Shown here piece by piece: positions 1 through 9,430 of a stretch of 64,000 bases of DNA. How positions within the stretch are numbered: position 1 is the stretch's first letter; the number at the start of each line of letters is the position of its first letter. The translations under genes were made by a program, and so were the position numbers. The DNA comes from Mesorhizobium sp. 113-3-3 (GTDB taxonomy: Bacteria > Pseudomonadota > Alphaproteobacteria > Rhizobiales > Rhizobiaceae), in the NCBI RefSeq assembly GCF_016756495.1, contig NZ_AP023245.1, positions 214,232-278,231 of the forward strand. The letters run 5' to 3'. Below the pieces are notes generated by a model that saw nothing but the letters and a program-made list of their open reading frames with translations, did no database searches and was not told the origin of the DNA.

Positions 1-1070
1 AACGCGGCCAGCGCCTGACCAATTACCTGGTCCATATTGTAGTACCGGTAGGTTGCCAGCCGACCGACAAAGATTGCATCGGTTTGCTGAGCGGCGAGCG
101 CCTCATATCGCTTGTAGAGTTCTTCATTCTCCGCCCTGGGGACGGGATAATAAGGATCGCCGTCATCCGTTGGATATTCATAGGTCAAGCTTGTCTGAAC
201 ATGCTGCTGTCCGGTCATATGCTTGTATTCGGTAACCCTGGTGAAGCCCTCGGTCTGCGGGTAGTTGACGACGGCGACCGGCTGGAACCGTGGCGTATCG
301 AGTGTGACGTGCTCAAAACGCAAGGATCGGTACGGCAATTTCCCCAGCCTGAAGTTGAAAAATTCATCGATTGGACCGGTATAGATGAGGCGGCGATAGG
401 GGATGACCTCTCTAACCTCCCGATAGTCCGTCTGCAGCATCACCTTGATATTGGGATGGGCCAGCATCCGTTGAAACATGCGTGTGTAGCCGCTCGCCGG
501 CATGCTTTGGAACGTGTCGGCAAAATACCTGTCATCGCGATTGGTTCGTGTCGGAACGCGCGCCGTCACTGACTTGCTCAGTTGCGAGGGGTCGACCCCC
601 CACTGTTTTCGCGTGTAGCCTTGAAAGAACTTCTCGTAGAGTTCCCGCCCCACCGTTCCCACGACAACGTCCTCGGCGGTGCGGATCTCTTCCACGCTCT
701 CTTTACGCTCGGCCAAAAACCGCTCCATCTGGTCGGAGGTCAAGTCGAGGCCATAGAGGCGATTGATCGTGTCAAGGTTGATGGGGATTGGCAAAAGCTG
801 ACCGTCTACCTTGGCCAGCACACGGTGCTCATAGGGACGCCACGCCGTAAACTGGGACAGGTAGGCGACAATGGCCTCGGCATTGGTGTGGAAGATGTGC
901 GGCCCATAGCGATGCACAAGAATGCCGGCTTCATCGTACCAATCGAAAGCGTTGCCGCCGATGTGACTGCGACGGTCGACGACCAGCACTGCCTCCCCGC
1001 GCTGACTGGCTAGGCGCTCTGCTAGTACGCTTCCGGCAAAGCCTGCGCCGACGACAAGCCAATCAAACAT
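1..1070 (-). CDS. glf: UDP-galactopyranose mutase, 3' end beyond the window
   Basis: The reading frame is open from an ATG at 1070 down to the left edge, about 356 codons. The N-terminus carries an FAD-binding Rossmann motif (VVGAGFAGSVLAERLA) followed by the family signature around GPHIFHTN. Near the edge comes GRLATYRYYNMDQV, typical of the C-terminal half of UDP-galactopyranose mutases. The enzyme interconverts UDP-galactopyranose and UDP-galactofuranose for cell-surface glycans, using reduced FAD in the cytosol. Its start overlaps the end of the upstream glycosyltransferase by 8 bases, so the two are probably translationally coupled. Family members are about 370-400 residues, so only the last few dozen residues are missing. 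Confident. Confidence 0.93.
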   Translation of the reverse strand, partial: MFDWLVVGAGFAGSVLAERLASQRGEAVLVVDRRSHIGGNAFDWYDEAGILVHRYGPHIFHTNAEAIVAYLSQFTAWRPYEHRVLAKVDGQLLPIPINLDTINRLYGLDLTSDQMERFLAERKESVEEIRTAEDVVVGTVGRELYEKFFQGYTRKQWGVDPSQLSKSVTARVPTRTNRDDRYFADTFQSMPASGYTRMFQRMLAHPNIKVMLQTDYREVREVIPYRRLIYTGPIDEFFNFRLGKLPYRSLRFEHVTLDTPRFQPVAVVNYPQTEGFTRVTEYKHMTGQQHVQTSLTYEYPTDDGDPYYPVPRAENEELYKRYEALAAQQTDAIFVGRLATYRYYNMDQVIGQALAA

Positions 1071-2229
1071 GGTGGACCAAGTTCCTGAATCCCTGACGGC
1101 GCAAACTCTTCGCGGGCTTGAGTAAATCGTGCATTGCGCTCCAGGTGCTGTCCCAAGACATCCCTGAGAGGAAGGCGTCGACCTTGGTCATTTCGCGGCG
1201 CTTGCGCAGAGCGGCATCGAGGGCGGCTGACATCGAGCCCGCATCAGCAATGTCGACCAATCCGCGACTGCCGTATGTTTGCACCACATCAACGATTGCG
1301 GTCGACACGACGGGCAGTCCGCCGGCCAGGAACTCAGGCGTCTTCGTCGGGCTGATATAACGCGTCGCCTCGTTCAGGGCGAAAGGCATCCACCCTACGT
1401 CCCAACCGGCCATGTATTGGGGCAGTTCGGCGTACCGCTTGGCGCCCAGCCAATGGATGTTCGGGCCGACGGGTAGCGCGGCCGGGTCGATCTTGACCAC
1501 CGGTCCGATCGTGACGAACTGGACCGTAGGCATCGCTGCAGCGGTTCGAGCAGTCAGGTCGATATCGAACCGCTCGTCGATGACTCCGAAGAAGCCTACG
1601 CGGGGATGCGCAATGCTCTGCTGGTCTGCCGGGTCTGCCTGAGGCCGGCGCGCCTGATGGAAGTGTGCCGTGTCAATGCTGCTTGGAAACGCGTGAACGC
1701 AGGGATGCCGGCGACGCTTGGACTCATAAAGGCTCATTCCACCGGTGAATACGACGTCGGCCTTGCCAAAGAGCTGCTCTTCCAGTCGCTCGAGTTCACG
1801 AGGCGCGTTTTTAAAGGCAGAGAGTTCGTCCATGCAGTCATAGACGCAGACATCCTCCTGCAGCGCTTCGGTGAACTTCAGGGCCATGGGGGTGTAGTAC
1901 CAAGTCACCAACTGGTCGTGCTCGATGCCGGCGAGCAGGTTCTCAAGCAGAGTGGCGATGGCCCTGTCGACCTCAATTCCGGACTGACACTGCGGTAGTA
2001 TCGGCGTCATAACTTCCAGGCCTGGCGCAACCGCCTTGCGGCGCAGAAGAGGTAGCGGAACAGGCTCGAAGACAGGTTCCTCAAAGAACACAACGGTGTA
2101 GTCGGCCGCGGCGCGCGTCATCAAATGCTGCGGGCGTTGAAAAACAAAGTCCCACCGCAGGTGAGAAAAGCAGATCAGGAGCGGGTTATCAAAAGGCACG
2201 AGCAAGGGGTTGGATACAGTCTGATCCAT
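1063..2229 (-). CDS. Glycosyltransferase (GT4-like / TuaH-like)
   Basis: A 388-residue protein when started at the ATG at 2229; the frame stays open upstream to 2433, but that extension looks non-coding. The N-terminal domain begins with LICFSHLRWDFVFQRPQHLM, typical of glycosyltransferases that act on surface polysaccharides. The C-terminal half has GFFGVIDERFD, then SPTKTPEFLAGGLPVVST, the donor-nucleotide binding region of GT-B enzymes. It ends inside the start of the UDP-galactopyranose mutase gene. An operon supplying UDP-Galf and a transferase suggests a galactofuranose-containing glycan, but the sugar specificity is inference. Transcribed divergently from the amidohydrolase at 2391. 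Confidence 0.85.
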   Translation of the reverse strand: MDQTVSNPLLVPFDNPLLICFSHLRWDFVFQRPQHLMTRAAADYTVVFFEEPVFEPVPLPLLRRKAVAPGLEVMTPILPQCQSGIEVDRAIATLLENLLAGIEHDQLVTWYYTPMALKFTEALQEDVCVYDCMDELSAFKNAPRELERLEEQLFGKADVVFTGGMSLYESKRRRHPCVHAFPSSIDTAHFHQARRPQADPADQQSIAHPRVGFFGVIDERFDIDLTARTAAAMPTVQFVTIGPVVKIDPAALPVGPNIHWLGAKRYAELPQYMAGWDVGWMPFALNEATRYISPTKTPEFLAGGLPVVSTAIVDVVQTYGSRGLVDIADAGSMSAALDAALRKRREMTKVDAFLSGMSWDSTWSAMHDLLKPAKSLRRQGFRNLVHHV

Positions 2230-2390
2230 GGCAACAATCCGCATTAGGGTTGGCTTATGGTGGATCAAGCTCCGTTCGCAAATCGGGTTCCACGGCAACG
2301 CAGAATTTTGCCCAACATCAATGGCGCCACGATTTCGCTCTATCGTTGGAACGGGCCTTGCCTCCGTAAGTTGTCGGCGGGGAGGCGCCA

Positions 2391-3215
2391 ATGATCGTCG
2401 ATGCACACCTTCATACGTCGGGTCGCGAGACAACGGCGGAAGTACTTATGTCACTTGACGATGCGGGGGTGGATATGGCGTTCCTGCTGGCTCCGTTCCT
2501 GACATCGCCCTATTCGCTTAATGACCGGGAGTCGCTGCGCGCTGGCAACCGGTACCTTTCCGACCTCGTCAAAGGCCACTCAGATCGGCTCATCGGGTTC
2601 GCGGTGGTCAATCCGCTGCATCCCCAATCAGCCGACGATCTTGAGGAGGCAGCCACGCTTCCCGGCATTCGCGCGCTTAAGATGGTTCCGACCGGATGGT
2701 ATCCATATGACGAGTGCGCTCATCGCGTGTACGCGGTCGCGGCAAGGCTCGACCTGCCGATATTGTTTCATAGCGGAATTTTCATTGACGGCCGATCTGG
2801 CCGGTTCTGCCGGCCATCCTTCTACGAGGCGGTTCGCGATCACCCCGGCCTTCGCGTAACTTTGGCTCACCTTGGCTGGCCGTGGTGTGACGAAGCCAAC
2901 GCAGTTGGCGTTATCGATCGGATCAACGGCGTCCAGCCAGCCGACAGCCAGTTTCGCTTCGACCTGTCCTTTGGACCGCCTCCCATCTACCGCAGCGAGG
3001 TGTTCCGCAAGGCGATCGACGTGATCGGCCCACGCTCATTGCAATTCGGGAGCGACCGTTTCTTGCCGTGCAGCGGGGCCCATATCCGCGCGGCAATAGA
3101 CGAGGTCACGGCAATTCTGGATCAACTCGACGTCGCAGCCGACGACCGAATTGCAATCATGTCGGGAACCGCGACGGATTGGTTGAGGCTGCTCCCGTCG
3201 CAAGGAGGAAACTGA
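2391..3215 (+). CDS. Amidohydrolase-family protein (TIM-barrel metal hydrolase)
   Basis: A 274-residue protein. It opens with the metal-binding motif MIVDAHLH of the amidohydrolase-2 superfamily, has a histidine in LFHSG near residue 127, a second in TLAHLGWPW near 160, and an aspartate in FGSDRF near 227, in the order expected for the barrel metal site. Family members hydrolyse or decarboxylate diverse small carboxylates. Substrate unknown. The stop codon shares one base with the ATG of the next glycosyltransferase (TGATG), so it is co-expressed with glycan genes, an unusual companion for this fold. Confidence 0.8.
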   Translation: MIVDAHLHTSGRETTAEVLMSLDDAGVDMAFLLAPFLTSPYSLNDRESLRAGNRYLSDLVKGHSDRLIGFAVVNPLHPQSADDLEEAATLPGIRALKMVPTGWYPYDECAHRVYAVAARLDLPILFHSGIFIDGRSGRFCRPSFYEAVRDHPGLRVTLAHLGWPWCDEANAVGVIDRINGVQPADSQFRFDLSFGPPPIYRSEVFRKAIDVIGPRSLQFGSDRFLPCSGAHIRAAIDEVTAILDQLDVAADDRIAIMSGTATDWLRLLPSQGGN

Positions 3216-4411
3216 TGGCCCGGACCCCTCGCGTGCTGCCAGGCGGCCAGACTGATGAGCGCATCCATGTGCTTGAGGTCTTGGGTAACGCCATTGTTGG
3301 CGGCATGGAAAATTACGTGCGCAATCTGGCTGCGAACCTGCCCTCGAACGAGTTCAAAGTCTCCTTCCTGTGCCCGTATGAAAGCCCTTACACCGCATTG
3401 CTGCGGGCTGAGGGCAGGGACGTCTACATTGCGCCTCTGCGGGACGATCCACCTTGGAAGACAATCGAACTCATCTGTACCCTTGTTCGCGAAACCGGTA
3501 TCGACCTGCTCCACGCTCACCTGATGAACGCGCATACCGTGGCTGCTATGGCCGGCCGACTGAGCGCGACGCCGACAGTTGCCACGCTGCATGGGATGAG
3601 CTTGCATCCGCAGGAAATTAGTGTGGCGCGCACAACCGGGAGCCACACCATTGTGGTGTGCCGCGAAGCCTGGTCGCAAGCACTTGCTGTGGGATTGTCA
3701 CCTGAGCATGTGAGCCTCGTTCCTAACGGGGTCGACCTGGCAATGTATCATCCGCTGTCGGCTGACCGCTTGGACTTCCGGCAAACGATCAACGTCGGCC
3801 CTGACGATATGTTGGTCGGGTTCGTTGGCAGGCTGGCCTGGGAAAAGGGCCCCGACAAATTCCTCAAAGCAGCCGAATTCATACTGCAAAGGCGGCCCGA
3901 GGTGCACTTCGCAGTGGTTGGCACGGGGTTGATGGAAAAGGACCTGACTGCGACCGTTCGCCGTGCGGGACTCGAGTCGCGGATCCACATGGTCGGGCTC
4001 ACGCGCGAACCGCATCGGATTTATCCGGGCCTAGATTTGTTGTTGCATACTTCGCGCGCTGACGCGATGCCTCTTACCATTCTGGAGGCCATGGCATCTG
4101 GGGTGCCGGTCGTGGCCATCGGCGTCGGCGGCATCCCGGAAATCGTCTCTGGAGGAGAGACCGGGATTCTTATAGGAACCATCGAATGGCCGGGCATCGT
4201 CTCGGAATATCCCGGCGACTGGGAAGGCGTGGCCTTGGCGGCAATCTCGCTGCTATCCAATCCCGCCAGGCTCAAGTCGATGGCCGACGCGAGCGTGAGG
4301 CGGGCGCAGGCCACCTTCGATATCCGCCAGTCGGCCACTATGACGAGCCATATTTTCCGCCAGCTGTTGAGACCTCGTACCGACAAGGCGCGGCTCCACT
4401 CCGTCCCCTGA
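3215..4411 (+). CDS. Glycosyltransferase family 4
   Basis: A 398-residue protein. The start is chosen at the ATG at 3215, which follows a strong AAGGAGG ribosome site and overlaps the previous stop. The N-terminal domain has the acceptor-side motif IVGGMENYVRNLA (compare GGxE of GT4 enzymes). The C-terminal half shows VGFVGRLAWEKGPDKF, then a DAMPLTILEAMASGVPVVA segment with the EX7E catalytic pattern. It likely transfers a sugar from a nucleotide donor to a surface polysaccharide. Acceptor and linkage cannot be told. It converges with the methyltransferase at 4424. Confidence 0.88.
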   Translation: MARTPRVLPGGQTDERIHVLEVLGNAIVGGMENYVRNLAANLPSNEFKVSFLCPYESPYTALLRAEGRDVYIAPLRDDPPWKTIELICTLVRETGIDLLHAHLMNAHTVAAMAGRLSATPTVATLHGMSLHPQEISVARTTGSHTIVVCREAWSQALAVGLSPEHVSLVPNGVDLAMYHPLSADRLDFRQTINVGPDDMLVGFVGRLAWEKGPDKFLKAAEFILQRRPEVHFAVVGTGLMEKDLTATVRRAGLESRIHMVGLTREPHRIYPGLDLLLHTSRADAMPLTILEAMASGVPVVAIGVGGIPEIVSGGETGILIGTIEWPGIVSEYPGDWEGVALAAISLLSNPARLKSMADASVRRAQATFDIRQSATMTSHIFRQLLRPRTDKARLHSVP

Positions 4412-4423
4412 CTTCAGACTGGA

Positions 4424-5092
4424 TCAAGATTTGATGGCCCTGATCCCGGTAATGACAGGGTAGAGGGGATCAACAAGGTCGAGCCTTGCGCGGTCTATCT
4501 CCTCGAAAGAGAGGCCCTGCAGAAAGGCGGTGGCGGCGAGCACATTGCCAAATTGCTGTACCTCCACTCCCGCTGCCCCAAAACTTTCCTCGAACAGGCG
4601 TCGTGCGGCACTCTGTGTCATGGCCCAGAACCATTTTTCCGGCCCGTCATGCGCGTCGATGGGAGTAATGCCTGGTACTGTCGCCAACACGACGCCACCC
4701 GGTGCCAAGGCGCGATGGACCGTGGCGATTGCGCCACGCACATCGTAAATCATGTGCAGCGTCTGAGTCACGATGATGCAGTCAAGGCGCCCGGGCTCCA
4801 CGGCATTCTCGTTCTGGAGATCGATGCAAATCGTGGCTTGAGGATTGGCACTTTCGGGCGAGTCGATAATGTCGGAAGTCACAACTCGTGCCAAACCAAA
4901 ACGGAGCGTGTAAACATTGTCGCCGATTTCCGCGACACGTCCTCGAATGTCTTCAGCATGGCGCTGCAGGAAACGTTCAATGTAGTAACGGTCAAGTGGC
5001 GTGCCGCGATCGCCGCCAAATTTTCGGCTTAGGGGCTCGACCTCGCCAAGGTCCCCAAAAACCACCGTACCGGGCGCCGGGATATCTCGCAT
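4424..5092 (-). CDS. Class I SAM-dependent methyltransferase
   Basis: A 222-residue protein. After an N-terminal lead the sequence has VAEIGDNVYTLRFG where motif I (VLEIGxG) is expected, then an acidic loop ICIDLQNEN, a motif-II-like LDCIIVTQTLHMIYDV and a motif-III-like ALAPGGVVLATVPG. This order matches Methyltransf_11-type enzymes. Enzymes of this type in glycan clusters often act on sugars or lipid-linked glycans, an inference from its place beside two glycosyltransferases. The glycine-rich motif is degenerate (GDNVY), so cofactor binding is a family inference. Confidence 0.75.
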   Translation of the reverse strand: MRDIPAPGTVVFGDLGEVEPLSRKFGGDRGTPLDRYYIERFLQRHAEDIRGRVAEIGDNVYTLRFGLARVVTSDIIDSPESANPQATICIDLQNENAVEPGRLDCIIVTQTLHMIYDVRGAIATVHRALAPGGVVLATVPGITPIDAHDGPEKWFWAMTQSAARRLFEESFGAAGVEVQQFGNVLAATAFLQGLSFEEIDRARLDLVDPLYPVITGIRAIKS

Positions 5093-5490
5093 GTGTGATT
5101 AAACCGTAGAGGCGTAGCGCAGCAAGGATCTTGACGGGTGGTGCCAGAGAGGACCGCCCGACCAGGAGGCAGATCGCTGGCTCACCGGTGAGGCATGTCC
5201 CCTTGGATCACCCACGGCTTCTTCCTTGCTGGTATCGCATTTTGACCGCTGGGAGCTGTAGTCTTTTAGTCCTTTGAGTGAGTTGCCAAAACGGCCGGTC
5301 GCCTTATGCATGTCGCCGCCGCGCTTTCCTGGATGATTTTTTGTCCAAGTGGACTGAAAGAAACATACTTTCCGAAAGCCCCATAATCTCCTCCCGATAC
5401 AGGCATCTTAGACTTCGGTACATCCGGGACCGTCACGAGGTTTGAGCAACCGTGCGATCAAAGCGTGCCTTGGCGCCCGCCACCTAAGGC
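5093..5490. other. Intergenic stretch, no supported gene
   Basis: Short open frames exist on both strands, but none has a convincing ribosome site, composition or recognisable motif. It marks the change from the glycan cluster to the degraded small-gene zone. Confidence 0.5.
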
Positions 5491-5814
5491 TCAATGTGCA
5501 GCGGGTTGTGAGGGCTGCACCCCTTGCTGGTCACCGCCCGTGCTGGACTGGGGCGTTGGATTCCTGTCCACCTTGGGATTTTGATCGATACTGTCAGACT
5601 GAGTTTGACCGGAATCAACCTTGTCCGGGTTTTGGCTGGTGCGCGCAGGCGCCTTACTGTCCTGCTCTGTCGATGGTCCTTTGATGACTACGCCATAGAT
5701 TTCGGCGACACCCCAGGCCGCAACGGCCAGTAGCAGCCCGCCCAAGAGCACAACAAGGACGGGCCTGCCAAGAGGGCCTTGTCGAGCTTGATTTTCGGGA
5801 ACGTTGTTCGCCAT
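5491..5814 (-). CDS. Small single-pass membrane protein with Q/S/P-rich tail
   Basis: A 107-residue protein starting at the ATG at 5814 (MANNVPENQARQ), preceded by a CGAGGTG ribosome site. One hydrophobic helix at about residues 18-42 (VLVVLLGGLLLAVAAWGVAE) is followed by IYGVVIKGPST and a low-complexity, disordered tail rich in Gln, Ser, Pro and Asp. I recognise this architecture from conserved rhizobial hypothetical proteins with the same MANNVPENQ beginning. Function unknown; probably an inner-membrane protein with a periplasmic tail. Confidence 0.7.
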   Translation of the reverse strand: MANNVPENQARQGPLGRPVLVVLLGGLLLAVAAWGVAEIYGVVIKGPSTEQDSKAPARTSQNPDKVDSGQTQSDSIDQNPKVDRNPTPQSSTGGDQQGVQPSQPAAH

Positions 5815-6423
5815 AGGACACCTCGGGAAACAGGGCTTGCCTGCGGCTAGGGCCAATGCCGTTGGGCAGGGGGAACGTCTTGGACGCCTGCTCGCTTAAC
5901 CTTGAACGTTCCCAAAGGTTCCGGCGTGGAGAGAGATTAGATCTCAAACGAGCAACGGAGCATCGATTTCGGGTTGCCCGAGCGCTGGGAGCAGAGGAGG
6001 CAGCGCTCATAAAAGAGCAAGCCCTGGGCCCACGCGAGCCTCAACTGTCATGGTCTTGGCATCACTGCCTCTTTCATTACAAAATTCATCGGCTTCATGC
6101 CCGGCACCGTGCCGCTTCTGGCCAAAGCGGCGTTGATGCCGCTCTGAATGGGGGCTGAACGCTGCTGCGCTGTGGCCGGCCGGTTGTGAATTTGGGATAA
6201 TTCCTTTTTCCCACCAGCGATTCGCCTAGCGGCTCAGACCTTGAGCGTAAAAGACGTTAAATGCCGACCGTTGGCGAATTCGCTGATGCGACAGGCCATG
6301 GAACGAAGCGGCGCCTTCTGCCCGAACGGTGGAACAAGGATCGAGCCCGCAAATTGACAGCGATTGAAGGTCGGCGGGTGCCCTCCAACGGCGCCGGCCA
6401 TGTGATCTGGGTGGAGGATCAAG
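5815..6423. other. About 600 bp without a convincing gene
   Basis: Open frames here are short and overlap on both strands. A plus-strand stretch near 5930-6050 has a helical, Ala/Glu/Arg-rich translation that might be a gene remnant, but no start, motif or homologous neighbour supports it. Confidence 0.4.
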
Positions 6424-6657
6424 ATGTCGCACGAAGTAGACGAGCGCCGCCTCAAGATGCTTATCGAGCAGTACGTCGAGGTGCGGAAGAAGCGGCACGA
6501 TGTTGTGTCGGTGAGGCAAGCGGCAGCGGCTGTCCTGACGGTCATCAAAGCATGTCCGGTTTCCAGAAGCGAGCTGGAGCACATGATCGCAGCAAGCGCC
6601 GTGGCCCATGGCCTGGGTGTTGCGTTCGATACGCCGCAATCAACCCCACTTTCCTGA
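6424..6657 (+). CDS. Conserved-looking small hypothetical protein
   Basis: A 77-residue protein (MSHEVDERRLKMLIEQYVEV) with a good GGAGG ribosome site about 9 bases before the ATG. It is mostly predicted helix, with a basic patch (VRKKRHDVVSVRQ) and a second half containing CPVSRSELEHMIAA. No catalytic motif is visible. Composition and codon choice look like a real rhizobial gene. It stands alone between gene-poor stretches. Function unknown. Confidence 0.6.
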   Translation: MSHEVDERRLKMLIEQYVEVRKKRHDVVSVRQAAAAVLTVIKACPVSRSELEHMIAASAVAHGLGVAFDTPQSTPLS

Positions 6658-7324
6658 GCCGATCCAGCGCCGCGACGATCGATGGACAATCGAATACAAG
6701 CGCGCCTTGGGGCTGCTCGGTCCGGTGCGGCGAAGTCAAGACCGATAGCAAGGACTTGCCGAGGATCAGGAAGGCCAAGCGCCAATAGGCCCGACATGAA
6801 GGCGCAAAAATCCCGGCGCGGAACAACGAGGGGTCTTACCGAGCTTTTTGGGGGCCCCGACCGGCGTGACGTTCGATTGGAAGGCGGCGCCACAGTCTGA
6901 GGCGGACAATGAGCCGGCGCCTTGATGCCTCCGCCGCGATGTAGGCGAGAAACACCCGGTCTGAGATACCTCTCGGCAGGATCGGCCTCTCGATCGTGCT
7001 GTTCTTCGATCGTCTCGGGTTTCAGGTCCGAATCGCCATCCGTCGCGTCAAGCGGCCCGATCATGTGTTCAAGCCTCTACCCGGGCGTCGGAACAAGGCG
7101 CTCATTCGTCGTCCCATTCGACTACTATTCGGCCGCCGGGGGCTGCACACCCTGGTGAACCCGAGCGGGAGGGATAGGTTTCCTCTAGCAATTTTGAAGA
7201 CTTTCTTGTTGCCGAGCGAGCGATCTAGGTCGACGGTCGACATTCGCAGATCAAAGGCGCGGCGTTTGATCGCGTCCACTAGAATATCCCCGTTGGTATC
7301 GACGGGCGCTTGGCAGCCGGACCA
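6658..7324. other. About 670 bp without a convincing gene
   Basis: Only overlapping short frames of arginine-rich, shadow-like composition are present. I see no recognisable motif, terminator or repeat. Confidence 0.4.
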
Positions 7325-7483
7325 CTACTTCACCTTCGGCGTGATCTCCTCGATCCTCACCTTGTCGCCGATCTCCTTGGCCATATCGAAGGACTTCTGC
7401 TTGTCCTTGGTGGTCAGCACAGTGCGCCAGTTCGGCATTTCGAAGACGCTGACGACATAGGTGGTTGCAGGCGTGTCGGCCAA
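7325..7483 (-). CDS. Possible small hypothetical protein (about 52 aa), start uncertain
   Basis: The C-terminal part YVVSVFEMPNWRTVLTTKD, followed by a Lys/Asp/Glu-rich helix ending in EEITPKVK, looks like genuine protein. The start is doubtful: a TTG at 7483 lies six bases after AAGG, while the frame is open to 7558. It could be an intact small cytosolic protein or the end of a longer lost gene. Confidence 0.42.
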   Translation of the reverse strand: MADTPATTYVVSVFEMPNWRTVLTTKDKQKSFDMAKEIGDKVRIEEITPKVK

Positions 7484-7558
7484 TTGCACCCTTGGAGGTT
7501 GAAAGCCCCCGCCCGTGTGGCGTAGGCCTGATATACGGCAGACGATGGAGGATACCAC

Positions 7559-7987
7559 CTGCCGCTCGCATCAACTTTTAGAGACAGCTAATGTTCCGTC
7601 AAAGCTCTAAGCCGAACCGCCACCGAAACCAGCGAATGAATTCGACTCCCTTGCCGGTCACGTCACGCACCGTCTTCAACAGACCTCATGCAGGACACGG
7701 GTTGCCCGGTAGCGCTGGCACGTAGGCCATATCAGCGGACCTACGATCCTATCGTGGAGCGCTTCCGCGGCCGCCAGGAAGCGCTCGATCTCAGGCTGCG
7801 ATAAATGCTTGGAAGGTTTGGTTCTGGCAACGGCGTTATCCTGCTTTGAGGGGTTCGCCGCAACGCGAGTATTTTCCTGCCCTGCCCGCACCTGCCACCA
7901 GCCGCAGGTTGTGGAGCGAATTAACGGAATCTTGAGCACGTCGGCGCATCGTAATAAGCGGACAGGCCGAGTAACTTGTACATGGCT
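7559..7987. other. Gene-poor stretch before a hairpin
   Basis: One minus-strand frame (7676-7939) contains HLSQPEIERFLAAAEALHDR, which could be a fragment of a helical protein, but neither its start nor its end is supported. Confidence 0.35.
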
Positions 7988-8025
7988 AAGGCCCCGGCGA
8001 TTTCACCCTGCGCCGGGGCCTTTTT
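7988..8025. terminator. Strong intrinsic terminator hairpin
   Basis: A perfect 12-bp stem (AAGGCCCCGGCG at 7988-7999 with its complement at 8011-8022) has an 11-nt loop. It ends in five T residues on the plus strand. On the minus strand it lies just past the end of the DUF768 gene, so it could also end that transcript, although the U tract is weak in that direction. Confidence 0.75.
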
Positions 8026-8037
8026 GCACGGCAAGGT

Positions 8038-8259
8038 CTACTCGGGCAGGCCAAGGTCATAATGCACAATCGGATCGAGGATTGCCCGGTAGAGGCTCTC
8101 GACCTCTTCATCGATCTCTTCCCGCTTGATGCCGAGCGCCTTGGCGTCTGCGATGAGCTTGTGCGTCTGTTCGTCAACCGAGATGACGTCCGCCTTCGTG
8201 GTCTCAGGGACGTTGTTGACCAGCCATCGATCAAGGAAATTAATACCGCGCGTGCTCAT
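8038..8259 (-). CDS. DUF768 family protein
   Basis: A 73-residue protein opening MSTRGINFLDRWLVNNVPE, the typical start of DUF768. The C-terminal helix REEIDEEVESLYRAILDPI is also typical. DUF768 is a small family, expanded in Mesorhizobium genomes, of unknown function and without signal peptide or membrane segment. This is the best single lineage marker in the window. A terminator hairpin lies directly downstream. Confidence 0.85.
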   Translation of the reverse strand: MSTRGINFLDRWLVNNVPETTKADVISVDEQTHKLIADAKALGIKREEIDEEVESLYRAILDPIVHYDLGLPE

Positions 8260-8318
8260 GCCGCGATAAGCTCGGCTTGGCGGTCAGGTTCCGGCGTTTG
8301 GTTCGCCGACGGATGGAA

Positions 8319-8537
8319 TTACTCGCCTTCGATAATTTTCAAAGAGGGGTTTTTGGCGAGCGTCCTGCGCCTTTTGACCCGTGCCGGCCTCTCCGTGAGA
8401 TGTTCCGCTGACAGGCGAAGCGCCCTCAATCGCGTTGTCCTTACATTTCGGGCCAGGGTCTCCGCCTCGATCAACAGCTTCGCCTCTTGATCGGCGCGCT
8501 CAATGCGTTCTCTGTCGAACCTTCGTTGGGTCAACAT
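8319..8537 (-). CDS. Small basic helical protein, paralogue of 11275-11460
   Basis: A 72-residue, strongly charged protein, probably one long helix: RRFDRERIERADQEAKLLIE, then Arg-rich repeats and RPARVKRRRT. It shares the pattern DRExIERADxExxLxxxA with the 61-residue protein at 11275. The two are probably duplicates of one small-gene family. Unknown function; high Arg content could mean nucleic-acid contact, which is speculation. Confidence 0.6.
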   Translation of the reverse strand: MLTQRRFDRERIERADQEAKLLIEAETLARNVRTTRLRALRLSAEHLTERPARVKRRRTLAKNPSLKIIEGE

Positions 8538-8641
8538 AGCCTCCCTCGACTAACTGACCCCTGAAATGACCGCTAACTGGCATGGTTCCTCTATCAGTCG
8601 TCGGCGGCGTTTCGTCGCCTCGCCGACCGCTCTGCTGAGAC

Positions 8642-9393
8642 TTATCGCTTTCTGGCGCCCACTAAGAAATTCTGAGCAAAGCGCGCTGGGACACCAGCGC
8701 GCCTGCATATCGTCTCAACAGGCCCGACCAACATCTCGCAAAGCCTCGGTAGCAGCCACCCGGGTCGCGGCAAAAACCCATAGCCGATGACCCGTTCGAC
8801 GACAAACCCGTTGGAAACGAGCATCTGGCGATATGCGTGGATGCTTAACGTACTGCGCACGACGCGCCCCTGTAATCGGTTGAGAAAGCGGTAGACCAGA
8901 CCCATTGGCGAGGTTGCGTTCATGTGGATGTTCGAAACCAGCAACCCACCATCGTTCAAGTGCTCATGAATGGCCGACAGTGCGTCCCGCCTAAGAGTGT
9001 CTTCAGCGTTCAGGAAGAACCGAAAAGCTGTGACCACGTCGAATCTTCTGGAAAGGGGGGCAACCGTAGATCGGCTTCCACCAGTTGGACGTTGCCCGGA
9101 ACCCGCGCGCAAGCGAGCATGGATTGAGAGACGTCGACGCCGACGACCTCACCAAACAATGGGCCTGCAACAGTTGTGACGCGGCCTGTGCGGCAGGCGA
9201 AGTCAAGGCAGCTGCGACCCGGCCCGCCAAGAGGCCTAAGAATGTTTTCAACCAGGGAGCGTTCGATACGCAACCACAAGGCAGCATAGTAGCCGGAACG
9301 GTAGGTTTTCGTGTAGTCGGCGCCGTAGCCTGGAGTCTGATGGCTCGATCGGTAATCGCTATAAGCGCTCGCCTCGAATGACCGCTCGGTCAA
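8642..9393 (-). pseudogene. SAM-dependent methyltransferase, frameshifted
   Basis: Two overlapping frames together make one class I methyltransferase. The upstream frame has CLDFACRTGRVT (motif I), VVGVDVSQSML (motif II) and VEADLRLPPF; the downstream frame continues RRFDVVTAFRF, LNDGGLLVSNIHMN and FLVGARKR. The switch falls near 9045-9062, by a run of six C residues on the coding strand, and needs one extra base. The likely start is a TTG near 9393. It directly follows the ArsR relic, the arrangement of ArsR-methyltransferase pairs. A sequencing error in the homopolymer cannot be excluded for this gene alone. Confidence 0.7.
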
Positions 9394-9430
9394 TACATCA
9401 CCACGACGAAGTCCGCCGGGCGTCAGCGTG

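Noticed and set aside
84..1013. Plus-strand open frames across the left end
   Set aside because: They lie opposite the UDP-galactopyranose mutase gene, whose minus-strand translation has clear family motifs; the plus frames have none.
5856..6158. Plus-strand open frame near 6 kb
   Set aside because: Its helical middle is believable, but there is no ribosome site, no family feature and the ends are arbitrary.
7676..7939. Possible small minus-strand protein
   Set aside because: A short helical segment looks protein-like, but there is no supported start, ribosome site or relative in the window.
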